A stretch of DNA of 64,000 nucleotides from Corynebacterium minutissimum (GTDB taxonomy: Bacteria; Actinomycetota; Actinomycetes; Mycobacteriales; Mycobacteriaceae), in NCBI RefSeq assembly GCF_016889765.1, contig NZ_CP069533.1:248001-312000 (forward strand), read 5' to 3'. The notes beneath the pieces were generated by a model that had not been told where the DNA came from, searched no databases, and worked only from the letters and a program-made list of their open reading frames with translations. Positions 45,024 to 53,019 of this stretch are shown piece by piece. The translations under genes and the position numbers were made by a program. Within the stretch, counting starts at the first letter, position 1. Each line of letters opens with the position of its first letter.

Positions 45024-46157
45024 TTAGTCGTCGTCGAAGTCGACGTTCGGAACCAAGCCGACGGACTCATCAGTCAGCGGATCATCTGCGCCAGGAACAT
45101 CCATGGCTACGTCATCCCCAGCCTCAGCAGCAGCGGACCCCACGCCAAGCTTGACGAAGATCTTCTTCTCAATCTCATCCGCCAAGTCTGGGTTCTCCTT
45201 CAGGAAATTGCGGGCCTTCTCCTTGCCTTGGCCCAGTTGGTCGCCTTCATAGGTGAACCACGAACCAGACTTCTTGATGAAACCGTGCTCGACGCCCAGA
45301 TCAATGATGGAGGATTCGCGTGAAATACCTTCGCCATACATGATGTCGAATTCCGCAATCTTAAACGGCGGGGAAACCTTGTTCTTCACGATCTTCAGTT
45401 TGGTGCGGTTACCAATGGCGTCTTGACCATCCTTCAGAGTCTGAATGCGGCGAATGTCGCAGCGCACAGAGGCGTAGAACTTCAGCGCCTTGCCACCGGT
45501 GGTGGTCTCCGGCGAGCCGAACATCACGCCAATCTTCTCACGCAGCTGGTTAATGAAGATGGCGGTCGTCCCAGAGTTGTACAGTGCACCGGTCATCTTG
45601 CGCAGTGCTTGGGACATCAGGCGAGCCTGCAAGCCCACATGGCTGTCACCCATCTCGCCCTCGATCTCCGCCTTCGGCGTCAGTGCTGCTACGGAGTCAA
45701 TGACGATGATGTCAATAGCGCCGGAACGCACGAGCATGTCCGCAATTTCCAGTGCCTGTTCACCCGTGTCCGGCTGAGAAACCAACAGGTTGTCTGTATC
45801 CACACCCAACAGACGTGCATACTCAGGATCGAGGGCGTGCTCAGCATCGATGAAAGCCGCGATACCGCCTTCCTTTTGTGCGGAGGCAATAGCGTGCAGA
45901 GCCACCGTGGTTTTACCAGAGGACTCAGGACCATAAATCTCCACGATTCGTCCGCGCGGGAATCCTCCCACACCCAAGGCAATATCGATGGCAGTGTTAC
46001 CGGAAGAAATAGCCCGGATTGGCGGGCGGTCATCGTCGCCCAAGCGCATAACAGCGCCCTTGCCGAAATCCTTTTCAATCATGGACATTGCGGCGTCAAG
46101 GGCTTTCTGACGATCGTCACCCTTGCTTGCTGCCGAGGACTTCTTCTTCGTAGCCAT
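45024..46157 (-). CDS. recA: Recombinase RecA
   Basis: ATP-dependent strand-exchange protein and co-protease for LexA. The 377-residue protein has Walker A GPESSGKTT, Walker B (IDIIVIDSVAAL), loop L2 around GSPETTGGKALKFYASVR split by the family Gln, and an acidic C-terminus (DEVDFDDD-like). No intein is present. The ATG at 46157 is the family start (MATKKKSSAASKGDD). An SOS box candidate lies about 220 bases upstream at 46376-46391. recX follows. Confidence 0.98.
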   Translation of the reverse strand: MATKKKSSAASKGDDRQKALDAAMSMIEKDFGKGAVMRLGDDDRPPIRAISSGNTAIDIALGVGGFPRGRIVEIYGPESSGKTTVALHAIASAQKEGGIAAFIDAEHALDPEYARLLGVDTDNLLVSQPDTGEQALEIADMLVRSGAIDIIVIDSVAALTPKAEIEGEMGDSHVGLQARLMSQALRKMTGALYNSGTTAIFINQLREKIGVMFGSPETTTGGKALKFYASVRCDIRRIQTLKDGQDAIGNRTKLKIVKNKVSPPFKIAEFDIMYGEGISRESSIIDLGVEHGFIKKSGSWFTYEGDQLGQGKEKARNFLKENPDLADEIEKKIFVKLGVGSAAAEAGDDVAMDVPGADDPLTDESVGLVPNVDFDDD

Positions 46158-46375
46158 TTACTTCCTCACTACTTTGTCGAGTGTTTTACGATGAGCGATA
46201 ACTGGTGTGATAGCTGATTTTTAGTGTGGTTTTCGTGCCGCTGACGCGGGAGCCACCAATTTAGACTGCCGCACAGAGGCTTCGGTTCCCAGGTTTGTCA
46301 ACAACTGCGGTTTCGCTTTTGTTTCACACCACGACGGTACTCTAACGCCCCTAGCGGACTCCCCTCACACAATAC

Positions 46376-46391
46376 ACACACAAGTGTTCGA
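46376..46391 (-). promoter_or_regulatory. LexA (SOS) box upstream of recA
   Basis: On the minus strand TCGAACACTTGTGTGT matches TCGAAMANNTGTTCGA at 11 of 14 defined positions with a perfect left half. It is about 220 bases before the recA start and 33 bases from the end of the neighbouring lipoprotein gene. Confidence 0.6.
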
Positions 46392-46423
46392 TTTGCGACT
46401 CTCATCCCTGGCATGTCGAACTA

Positions 46424-46912
46424 CTATTGCTTCACCCAGGGGCCATCCTGTTCGGAGCGCACAAAGGTCACTTCTTCGCTTGCCGGCAGCACGGCAACAA
46501 CACCGCCCATGTTTCGACACACGTCAAGATCGTCTTCGGGAGCGAAAGTGGTGACATACTTGGAAAATCCCGAGCCTTCAGTGTCGCGATAAATCTCCAC
46601 GGTGCCACGGGATGGTGGATACCACTCATCATCTTCATCAGAGCCTCCCTGCCAGGTTCCGCCACTCGCTTCATCAACATCGGATTCAGTGGCACCTGAG
46701 CAAATAAAAATCACGCGCTGATACTGGGTATCGAAGATATCACCGACAGGCATCGTGACTTCTCCCACTTCACCGTCGGCAACGCCTGCAGCCGCATCGA
46801 TATTCTCGATCACGTTTGCAGAGTTGATAAGCGAACACCCCGACATCACAGCGGAAACCACCACGATGACTGCACCGCCGCACACTGCCTTGCTTGCCCG
46901 TAATTTATTCAT
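46424..46912 (-). CDS. Small lipoprotein, function unknown
   Basis: A 162-residue protein with a lipoprotein signal (VVSAVMSGCSL, Cys26) and an acidic mature part of about 135 residues with two further cysteines (IFICSGA and LDVCRNMGG) that may form a disulfide. No family recognised. The ATG at 46912 is preferred over the in-frame GTG/ATG further up because it gives a standard signal peptide. A TACTCT box 6 bases before it suggests a leaderless mRNA, and a perfect 16-bp palindrome overlaps this box. It lies between recA and bioY and is divergent from bioY. Confidence 0.75.
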   Translation of the reverse strand: MNKLRASKAVCGGAVIVVVSAVMSGCSLINSANVIENIDAAAGVADGEVGEVTMPVGDIFDTQYQRVIFICSGATESDVDEASGGTWQGGSDEDDEWYPPSRGTVEIYRDTEGSGFSKYVTTFAPEDDLDVCRNMGGVVAVLPASEEVTFVRSEQDGPWVKQ

Positions 46913-46922
46913 GCCCGAAGAG

Positions 46923-46938
46923 TACCCCATATGGGGTA
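46923..46938. promoter_or_regulatory. Perfect palindrome TACCCCATATGGGGTA, candidate operator
   Basis: A 16-bp perfect dyad that overlaps the probable -10 of the lipoprotein gene, a typical place for a repressor. The TACCC...GGGTA form recalls CsoR/RicR-type copper operators; that reading is inference. Confidence 0.5.
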
Positions 46939-46961
46939 GTTTCGTCGGCCAAAAGTCAAGC

Positions 46962-46976
46962 TTGAACAGTGTTCAA
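46962..46976. promoter_or_regulatory. BioQ-like operator upstream of bioY
   Basis: TTGAACAGTGTTCAA is a perfect dyad and matches the TGAAC-N3-GTTCA motif that I recall for the corynebacterial TetR-type biotin regulator BioQ. It lies about 50 bases before the bioY start, next to a promoter TTGCTG-N18-TAAACT (46987-47016) that would give a leaderless bioY mRNA. Confidence 0.65.
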
Positions 46977-47023
46977 AACAGTCCATTTGCTGCTAACTTC
47001 TCCTACTAGATAAACTTTGGCCC

Positions 47024-47614
47024 ATGAAAAAGAATTCTGTCGCTCTCGACATCGCTTACGTCGCAGTCTTTACCGCACTCATCATCGTTTTCGCGTTTGT
47101 GTCTATCCCCACCCCAACCACGGGCGTGCCGATCGTCATCCAAAACGCCGTGATTATTCTTGCCGGCCTCGTCCTAGGAGGTCGCCGTGGCTTCTTCGTA
47201 GGCCTCCTCTTTATGGCCCTCGGCCTTGTGGGCCTACCAATCTTGGCCGGTGGCCGCAGCGCGCTCAGCGCCATCGCTGGCCCAACTGTGGGATACCTTA
47301 TCGGCTACATCATTGCCCCCGCCATCGCGGGACTCATCGCCTACCGCGCACCGCGGAATAAAGGCGGCATGATGCTCACGCTCGCTATCGCCGGCATCAT
47401 TGGCCTTGCTATCCAGTATCTCTGCGGCAGCCTCGGTCTCATGGTTCGCTCTGATATGTCCTTTGGTGCCGCAATTGTGGCCCAGGGACCTTTCATCGTC
47501 CCAGACCTCATCAAGGTGGCCGTCGTGGTCGCCATTGCGTCCGGTGTCCACGCGGCTTTCCCGGATCTCATGGGGCGTCGTGCTCAGAAACCACAGCCAC
47601 ACACCCAGAACTAA
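47024..47614 (+). CDS. bioY: Biotin transporter S-component BioY
   Basis: Substrate-binding membrane protein of the energy-coupling-factor biotin importer. The 196-residue protein has about six spans and the BioY landmarks VPIVIQNAVIILAGLVLGGRRG and LYFLCGS-like ending LCGSLGLMV. It is followed after 9 bases by bioM and then bioN. Corynebacteria are usually biotin auxotrophs, so this importer is central to growth. Control by BioQ is suggested by the operator-like dyad at 46962-46976. Confidence 0.95.
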   Translation: MKKNSVALDIAYVAVFTALIIVFAFVSIPTPTTGVPIVIQNAVIILAGLVLGGRRGFFVGLLFMALGLVGLPILAGGRSALSAIAGPTVGYLIGYIIAPAIAGLIAYRAPRNKGGMMLTLAIAGIIGLAIQYLCGSLGLMVRSDMSFGAAIVAQGPFIVPDLIKVAVVVAIASGVHAAFPDLMGRRAQKPQPHTQN

Positions 47615-47623
47615 GCTGCCGCC

Positions 47624-48316
47624 GTGCCTCAGATTGATTTTCACAACGTCTCCGTTTCCTTCGACGATAAGAAGGTCCTTGATAGCGTTTCGATGACGTT
47701 AAACGAGCAGCGTATCGGCATCATCGGCGCCAATGGCGGCGGCAAATCTACCCTCGTTCGCCTCATCAATGGCCTCGGGGAGCCTACGGAAGGCAGCGTG
47801 CTGGTGGACGGGGTGGACGTCGCCAAGCACGGCAAAGACGTTCGCCGCAAGGTGGGCTTCGTCTTCTCTGATGCAGAGAACCAAATCGTCATGCCCAATG
47901 TACGGGATGACGTGGATTTTTCGCTGCGCAGGCTCAAGTTATCCAAAGAGGAACGAGCTGCGCGGGTTGATGCTGTACTTGATCGCTTTGGATTGACCCC
48001 ACTGTCTGACCAATCTCCCCATACGCTGTCGGGCGGACAAAAGCAGCTGCTCGCCCTCGCTGCCGTCCTCGTCATGGAACCCACCGTCATCATTGCCGAT
48101 GAACCCACGACATTGCTGGATTTACGTAACCGCGACCGCATTCGCCGCGAATTCAACAGCCTTCAACAGCAACTGATTGTGGTAACCCACGACCTGGACT
48201 TTCTCTCAGACTTCGACCGCGTGCTATGCATCGATAATCATCACATCGCCGCTGATGGCCCTCCCGATGAGGTCATCCCCTTTTACACCAATCTCATGGC
48301 CTCACGCCCGCTCTAG
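47624..48316 (+). CDS. bioM: Biotin ECF transporter ATPase BioM
   Basis: ATP-binding component of the biotin importer, 230 residues. Walker A is GANGGGKSTLVRL, the signature is LSGGQKQLLALAAVL, Walker B is VIIADEPTTLLDLRN, and the H-loop is VVTHDLDFL. The start is a GTG 9 bases after bioY. Single ATPase rather than the EcfA/A' pair, as in other bioYMN loci. Confidence 0.95.
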   Translation: MPQIDFHNVSVSFDDKKVLDSVSMTLNEQRIGIIGANGGGKSTLVRLINGLGEPTEGSVLVDGVDVAKHGKDVRRKVGFVFSDAENQIVMPNVRDDVDFSLRRLKLSKEERAARVDAVLDRFGLTPLSDQSPHTLSGGQKQLLALAAVLVMEPTVIIADEPTTLLDLRNRDRIRREFNSLQQQLIVVTHDLDFLSDFDRVLCIDNHHIAADGPPDEVIPFYTNLMASRPL

Positions 48317-48320
48317 GATC

Positions 48321-48935
48321 ATGCCCAAGAACATCCCACTCGGCTTTTATGTCGACGCAGACACGATTATTCACCGCATCCCTGCTGCGGTGAAGTTCCT
48401 TACCCTTATCGCCTTCATCCTCGTCACCTCGTTAGCAGTGAAGACGGTTGCGTGGGCAGCCTTAAGCCTTGCTATTCCTCTTGTGTTCTTCCCCGTCGCT
48501 CGTATCCCCCTCCGGGTGGCAGTAGGTCAGCTCGCTCCCCCGCTCTATTTATTGGTTGCGCTCGCGGCTTTTCAGTGGTGGCAAAAAGATCTCACCTCGG
48601 CAGCGATCATGTTTCTTACGATCTATGCGGCCGTCACTGCGGCCGTGCTGCTCACCCTCACCACGAAGGTTTCGGAGATGATGGATTCCTTCGACCGCGC
48701 TCTCGCACCTCTTGGCAAACTGGGTGTGCCCGTAGAGAACATCACGCTGGCAATGTCTCTCACCATCCGCCTCCTGCCACTCATGCTTGGCACTGTCCTC
48801 GAAGTACTTGACGCACGAAAAGCCCGGGGTGCCACGGCCTCACTGACCGCATTCGGTACCCCGGTTATCATTCGTTCTATTCGCCGCGCCCGCGCTATGG
48901 GCGAGGCCCTTCACGCACGCGGCGTCGGCGACTAG
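48321..48935 (+). CDS. bioN: Biotin ECF transporter transmembrane protein BioN
   Basis: EcfT-type membrane coupling protein, 204 residues from the ATG at 48321, which lies 4 bases after the bioM stop. It has about five spans. The coupling helices with Ala-Arg motifs are visible as LDARKARGA and RRARAMGEALHARG, which insert into the ATPase. An in-frame extension into bioM is not credible. It ends 13 bases from the convergent pspA. Confidence 0.93.
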   Translation: MPKNIPLGFYVDADTIIHRIPAAVKFLTLIAFILVTSLAVKTVAWAALSLAIPLVFFPVARIPLRVAVGQLAPPLYLLVALAAFQWWQKDLTSAAIMFLTIYAAVTAAVLLTLTTKVSEMMDSFDRALAPLGKLGVPVENITLAMSLTIRLLPLMLGTVLEVLDARKARGATASLTAFGTPVIIRSIRRARAMGEALHARGVGD

Positions 48936-48948
48936 AAAATCTCAGCTC

Positions 48949-49785
48949 TTACTCGCCACGCAGCTCACGCAGGCGGGCCTGGACAGCATCATCGGCCGCG
49001 CTCGGCTGGGCGTTGTTCTCACCCGCACCAATAGCCTGCTGAGAGTTGCCCTCCACAGCCTTGGTGTTATTCATCTCTGCGCGAATCTGCTCGAGGCGCG
49101 AGTGGCCAGCAAGTTGCACACCTGCCTGCTCGATTTCCTGCATGCGGTTAGATACGGAGTTCTCAGCCAGCTCTGCCTGGCCCAGCGCCTTGGAGTAACG
49201 GCGCTCGATCTTGTCGCGCACGGCATCGAGGGACGGAGAATTGCCGTTAGCAGTAAGCTCGTTCATCGAGTTCAGCGACTCGGACACCTTCTCCTGCATC
49301 TTGGCCTGCTCCAGCTGGGACAGCAGCTTCGAGCGCTCATTGACCTTCTCACGCAAGGCCATGCCATTGCGCTCGACTGCCTTCTTAGCCTGATCTGCCT
49401 GCTGCAGTGCCTGATCGTGCAGCTTCTTCGTGTCTTCCACGGACTGTTCTGCAGTCACGAGCTGGGCGGCGAAAGCCTCAGCGGCATTCTCGTACTCCGT
49501 AGCCTTCTGTACATCGCCCTCAGCGCGGGCCTTGTCCGCGAGGTTCAGGGCATTGCGGGTATTCTGCTGCAGCTTCTCAATTTCGCTCAAGCGACGGTTG
49601 AGCTGCATCTCCAGCTGACGCTGGTTACCAATGACCGCAGCTGCCTGCTGGGACAGCTCTTGGTGCTGACGCTGCGCTTCTTCGATGGCCTGCTCGATCT
49701 GTACCTTCGGATCCGCGTTCTCCTCAATCTTGGAATCGAAGAGAGCCATCAAGTACTTCCACGCCTTTACGAATGGGTTCGCCAT
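48949..49785 (-). CDS. pspA: PspA/IM30-family phage shock protein
   Basis: Membrane-associated, ESCRT-III-like coiled-coil protein that protects the inner membrane in envelope stress. The 278-residue product is almost wholly alpha-helical, with the N-terminal amphipathic helix MANPFVKAWKYLMALF and the long coiled-coil core (residues about 25-200, rich in Glu/Gln/Ala). The C-terminal ~60 residues are Asn/Gln-rich with a final helix. The neighbour clgR upstream is the expected regulator, the actinobacterial counterpart of the psp system (Rv2744c-Rv2745c). Confidence 0.9.
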   Translation of the reverse strand: MANPFVKAWKYLMALFDSKIEENADPKVQIEQAIEEAQRQHQELSQQAAAVIGNQRQLEMQLNRRLSEIEKLQQNTRNALNLADKARAEGDVQKATEYENAAEAFAAQLVTAEQSVEDTKKLHDQALQQADQAKKAVERNGMALREKVNERSKLLSQLEQAKMQEKVSESLNSMNELTANGNSPSLDAVRDKIERRYSKALGQAELAENSVSNRMQEIEQAGVQLAGHSRLEQIRAEMNNTKAVEGNSQQAIGAGENNAQPSAADDAVQARLRELRGE

Positions 49786-49925
49786 GACAGAAGATGCCTT
49801 TCTCAGCAGTTAGGAATGTTCACGTTGATAATTTACGCCACTCACCGAGTGGATGTTCTACCCGCCCAATAGTAGCGAAGCCAATGGAAATGCGTCGCCG
49901 ATTAAATCCAGATGTGGGATTGGAC

Positions 49926-50276
49926 TTAAAGTTCCGATGCAGCCGGCGCAGTGGAGGCTAGCTCTTCATCCATCGACGGCAATGCCATGTATCCGGCTGC
50001 CTCAATGAGGACATCAGACACGCTGACATCGAGCGCATGGCACACCGATGCCAGAAGCTCAGAGGAAACCTCTTTGCGTCCGCGCTCCAACTCCGAAAGG
50101 TACCCCGGGGACACACGTGCCACACCTGCGAGTTCACGCAAGGTCACGCCTTTATCTGCACGGAAGGCTCGCAGCGTCAACCCCAGCGCCTCACGAAGAA
50201 GCGGCTCTGGAGCTCGCTCTGCGGTCCGCGCTACTGCCGGAGTGGGTTTTTCAAGAAGTGCAACTGAAGTGTTCAT
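49926..50276 (-). CDS. clgR: Clp gene regulator ClgR
   Basis: Cro/CI-type activator of clp protease and envelope-stress genes, 116 residues. The helix-turn-helix is at about residues 45-70 (TLRELAGVARVSPGYLSELE). The C-terminal end (TAPAASEL) is short and probably the degron region by which Clp proteases turn over ClgR in C. glutamicum. The ATG at 50276 follows a GTG at 50279 in the same frame (either may be used). A sigma-E/H-type promoter places the transcript start at the start codon. pspA lies downstream. Confidence 0.92.
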   Translation of the reverse strand: MNTSVALLEKPTPAVARTAERAPEPLLREALGLTLRAFRADKGVTLRELAGVARVSPGYLSELERGRKEVSSELLASVCHALDVSVSDVLIEAAGYMALPSMDEELASTAPAASEL

Positions 50277-50313
50277 CACTCGGTATAACGGCCGAGCGCC
50301 TCATCTTGTTCCC
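50276..50313 (-). promoter_or_regulatory. Extracytoplasmic-stress (SigH/SigE-type) promoter of clgR
   Basis: On the minus strand GGGAAC (50308-50313), an 18-bp spacer, and GTTAT (50285-50289) match the GGAA-N16-20-GTT form of SigH/SigE promoters. Transcription would start about at 50279, at the GTG/ATG itself. This agrees with the reported stress-sigma control of clgR. Confidence 0.6.
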
Positions 50314-50321
50314 AAAATCGC

Positions 50322-50798
50322 CTACTTTTCTTGAATAGTTGATAGAAGCAGGCTCAAGGCCGACTCCACGGCGGCCGAACGAATGGCGTTTCTTTCCCCC
50401 TCATCGAGTTCGATGAGAACGCCGCGCTTAACGACGTCCCTCCGGTACAGCCCCACATACACCGTCCCCGCAGGTTTTCCCTCCTGCAGGTCTGGCCCAG
50501 CCACGCCGGTAAGCCCGATGCCCCAGTCAGCGCCGGTTTCCATACACGCTGCGTGTGCCATCTCCACGGCCGTGTCTGCGGAGACAACTCCCTGTTCTTC
50601 GAGGCGGTCTACCGACGTGTGAAGGAAGTGCGCCTTCACCTCAGTGGCATACGTGACCAACCCGCCGCGCAAAACTGCAGACGCCCCAGGCACGCTAGCT
50701 ACACTCGCCGCTGCGAGACCGGCAGTGAGGGACTCACAGAACGCCACTGTCTCCCCGCGTTCGCGAAGTATTGCGACAAGGTCGCTCTCAACGCCCAT
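50322..50798 (-). CDS. CinA-like nicotinamide-nucleotide amidase
   Basis: Short CinA C-terminal-domain protein of 158 residues. Enzymes of this family deamidate nicotinamide mononucleotide. Characteristic stretches: ESLTAGLAAASVASVPGAS, GGLVTYATEVK and GLTGVAGPD. The MPD-like N-terminal domain of full CinA is absent, which is common in actinobacteria. It overlaps the end of pgsA by 11 bases on the same strand, so they form an operon. Confidence 0.9.
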   Translation of the reverse strand: MGVESDLVAILRERGETVAFCESLTAGLAAASVASVPGASAVLRGGLVTYATEVKAHFLHTSVDRLEEQGVVSADTAVEMAHAACMETGADWGIGLTGVAGPDLQEGKPAGTVYVGLYRRDVVKRGVLIELDEGERNAIRSAAVESALSLLLSTIQEK

Positions 50799-51399
50799 TG
50801 GCTTGCCCTGCCTTGTTTTCTTTGTAGCCGTCGACGAGGTACTGAATACCTGTGACGACGGTGACGATGACAGCGGCAATCATAACGATAAAGCTGGGGA
50901 GGTCCATCCAGCTGGGCAGCGGGCACAGGTAGAGTGCTACCGCCAATGTCTGCAGTGCCGTCTTGAGCTTTCCGCCTTGGGAAGCCGGCACGACCTTACC
51001 TTGACGCAGCAGGACGAAGCGCCAGATCGTAATGCCAAACTCACGAACAAGAATCAGAACGGTCACCCACACCGGCAACACGCCAATGATGTTGAGGCAC
51101 ACAAAGGCCGCGGTCATGAGCGCCTTATCCGCAATGGGATCAGCGATCTTTCCAAAGTTGGTGACAAGACCCCGCGACCGCGCAATATCACCGTCCAGCT
51201 TGTCCGTGATCATAAGAAGCACGAAACAGCCGAAGGCCCACCAGTCGTGCCCGCCAAGCACGAGCCACACGAAGAGCGGGATGAAAAGGATACGCACACT
51301 CGTCAGGATGTTAGGCAGGTTCCAATTGGATACCTCGGGGTTAACATCCGTGGCATGAGATTGGTTTTGCGCATCCTGGGAATTCTTCACGCCCATCAT
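50788..51399 (-). CDS. pgsA: CDP-diacylglycerol-glycerol-3-phosphate 3-phosphatidyltransferase
   Basis: Membrane enzyme of phosphatidylglycerol synthesis, 203 residues with about five spans. The CDP-alcohol phosphatidyltransferase motif is complete: Asp66, Asp69-Gly70, Ala73-Arg74, Gly83, Asp87 and Asp91 (TDKLDGDIARSRG onward). The frame starts with ATG at 51399; a TAGGAT box 7 bases before a GTG at 51390 suggests a leaderless start three residues later. It is followed by cinA, clgR and pspA on the same strand, the actinobacterial order (Rv2746c to Rv2744c). Confidence 0.9.
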   Translation of the reverse strand: MMGVKNSQDAQNQSHATDVNPEVSNWNLPNILTSVRILFIPLFVWLVLGGHDWWAFGCFVLLMITDKLDGDIARSRGLVTNFGKIADPIADKALMTAAFVCLNIIGVLPVWVTVLILVREFGITIWRFVLLRQGKVVPASQGGKLKTALQTLAVALYLCPLPSWMDLPSFIVMIAAVIVTVVTGIQYLVDGYKENKAGQANGR

Positions 51400-51512
51400 C
51401 CTACCGTGAGCACCTCGTACTCAGTGCCACATCGTCACAATCGAGGTATCACGGCCTCCCCCACACGCTTAACCGCCTTCTCGCGTATGCGGGGCGCACT
51501 AGCATGGACTAC

Positions 51513-51803
51513 ATGAAGTATTTCGCAGTGTCCTATGAGTACAACCCCAAGAACCCGATCATCGCCCAGACCCGACCTCAGCACCGCGAGTTCATCGGCG
51601 CGTTGCACGAGAAGGGCCAAATCTGTGGTTCCGGCCCGTTCACCGATTCCAAGGGTGGCGCACTCATCGTGCTCCAATTTGAAGATGAGTCCATCGAGGT
51701 AGCTCAGGTCATCGAGCTCATGGACCAGGATCCCTTCTACACGGAAGGCGCGGTCACCGGCCGAGCCTTCCGCGAGTGGAACCCAGTCATTAATTCCTTC
51801 TAG
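51513..51803 (+). CDS. YciI-family protein
   Basis: Small ferredoxin-like dimer-forming protein of 96 residues. YciI landmarks: KYFAVSYEY at the N-terminus, RPQHREFIGALHEKGQI with the conserved His, and the DPFYTEGAVTGRAFREWNPV ending (split: QDPFYTEGAVTGRAFREW). Function of this family is not settled. The in-frame ATG at 51504 is also possible, but a TAGCAT box 7 bases before 51513 favours a leaderless start there. It is a lone gene between pgsA and terC, transcribed opposite to both. Confidence 0.82.
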   Translation: MKYFAVSYEYNPKNPIIAQTRPQHREFIGALHEKGQICGSGPFTDSKGGALIVLQFEDESIEVAQVIELMDQDPFYTEGAVTGRAFREWNPVINSF

Positions 51804-51857
51804 GTCCCACGTCGAGTCGGTCTTACCTGGAGCGTCGGTCTTGGCTGACACGCCTCA

Positions 51858-52976
51858 TTAGGGCAGCTCAGACTTAGGAAGCTCGTCCGCCTTGCCAACG
51901 AGCTCGCCTTCATGGTTGCGAACAATCTTGTTGCCAAAGTCATCCCAGTCATAGTGGTTGTGGGAAATTACCACACCACCTTGGGCTTGATCGCGCTTGT
52001 CTTTCCACACCGAAAGCAACACCGTGATGCCGAGAACTCCGACGATGACCAAAAGTGAGGTAAGAGTCGTAATTTCCGGAACCGCGCTGACGTTTTCGCC
52101 ACCATTGATAAACGGCAGGTTGTTTTCGTGCAGGGCGTGGAACAGCAGCTTGACGCCGATGAAGAGCAGGATAATACCCAGGCCATAAGGCAGGTAAACA
52201 AGGCGGTCCAGCAAGCCATCAATGAGGAAGAACATCTGGCGCAGACCCATCAGGGCAAACGCGTTGGTGGTGAATACCAGGAAGGGCTCCGACGTAATGC
52301 CATAGATGGCGGGGATGGAGTCGAAGGCAAACATGACGTCGATAAGCCCGATGGCCGCCAAGGCCACAAAGAGCGGGGTCAGAGCAAACTTGCCCTTCTT
52401 TTCACCGGACTCTTCTCGGTGAGTGAGTTTGTCGCCGTGGTAGCGCGGGGTCACGTGTACCACCTTGCGCAGCCACTTAACCACCAGCATGTCATTGGGA
52501 TCGGTCTCAGGCGTGCCATTTATCTCATCAATGAGCAGCTTCACCGCTGTATAGATGAGGAAGATTGCGAAGATGTAGAAGACATCAGACCAGGCAGCGA
52601 TGATAGCCGCGCCCATCAAAATGAAGGCGAGTCGGAAGATCAGCGCCAGCACGATGCCAATGAGCAGCACCTTCTGCTGGTACCTGCGGGGAATTTTGAA
52701 GGAACCCATGATGAGAGAGAAGACAAACAGGTTGTCCACACTCAGCGCCTGTTCCGTTACCCAACCGGTATAGAACTGCGCTGCATGTTCGCTATCCCAC
52801 AACACCCACACGACGCCGCCAAAGACGACGGCCATCGCCATGTAAAACAGGGTCCAGCCGCCGGATTCCTTAATGGTCGGCTCATGTGGTGAACGAACAT
52901 GACTGTAGAAATCGAAGATAAAGAAGCCCAGGATCACAGCGATGGTGATGGCCCAGACCCACAGTGGTACGTGCAT
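51858..52976 (-). CDS. TerC-family membrane protein, probable Mn2+ exporter
   Basis: TerC/Alx-like protein of 372 residues with about nine spans. Metal-site Asp/Glu residues lie in membrane segments: SVDNLFVFSLIMGSF and DVMFAFDSIPAIYGIT are the family signatures. The cytoplasmic loop (about residues 165-205) is His/Lys-rich. The C-terminal tail (KDKRDQAQGGVVISHNHYDW) is polar. A yybP-ykoY riboswitch directly upstream supports Mn2+ export as its role. It is downstream of ftsK but has its own leader. Confidence 0.92.
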   Translation of the reverse strand: MHVPLWVWAITIAVILGFFIFDFYSHVRSPHEPTIKESGGWTLFYMAMAVVFGGVVWVLWDSEHAAQFYTGWVTEQALSVDNLFVFSLIMGSFKIPRRYQQKVLLIGIVLALIFRLAFILMGAAIIAAWSDVFYIFAIFLIYTAVKLLIDEINGTPETDPNDMLVVKWLRKVVHVTPRYHGDKLTHREESGEKKGKFALTPLFVALAAIGLIDVMFAFDSIPAIYGITSEPFLVFTTNAFALMGLRQMFFLIDGLLDRLVYLPYGLGIILLFIGVKLLFHALHENNLPFINGGENVSAVPEITTLTSLLVIVGVLGITVLLSVWKDKRDQAQGGVVISHNHYDWDDFGNKIVRNHEGELVGKADELPKSELP

Positions 52977-52987
52977 AGTGCCCTATC

Positions 52988-53019
52988 CCTCCGGTCGGCG
53001 TGGCTACAAAGACCGGAGG
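52988..53019 (-). promoter_or_regulatory. Expression platform of the terC riboswitch (Shine-Dalgarno hairpin)
   Basis: On the minus strand CCTCCGGTC (53019-53011) can pair perfectly with GACCGGAGG (52996-52988). The latter contains the terC ribosome-binding site GGAGGG. The same CCTCC closes aptamer stem P1 with GGAGG at 53129-53125. The two pairings exclude each other, so ligand binding would free the ribosome-binding site. Confidence 0.75.

Noticed and set aside
49786..49925. ClgR operator upstream of pspA
   Set aside because: CGC...GCG pairs are present but with a 9-base rather than 5-base spacer, so the ClgR motif is not met.
52128..52892. A 254-codon plus-strand frame within terC
   Set aside because: Antisense shadow of a clear TerC coding sequence; no ribosome-binding site or domain.
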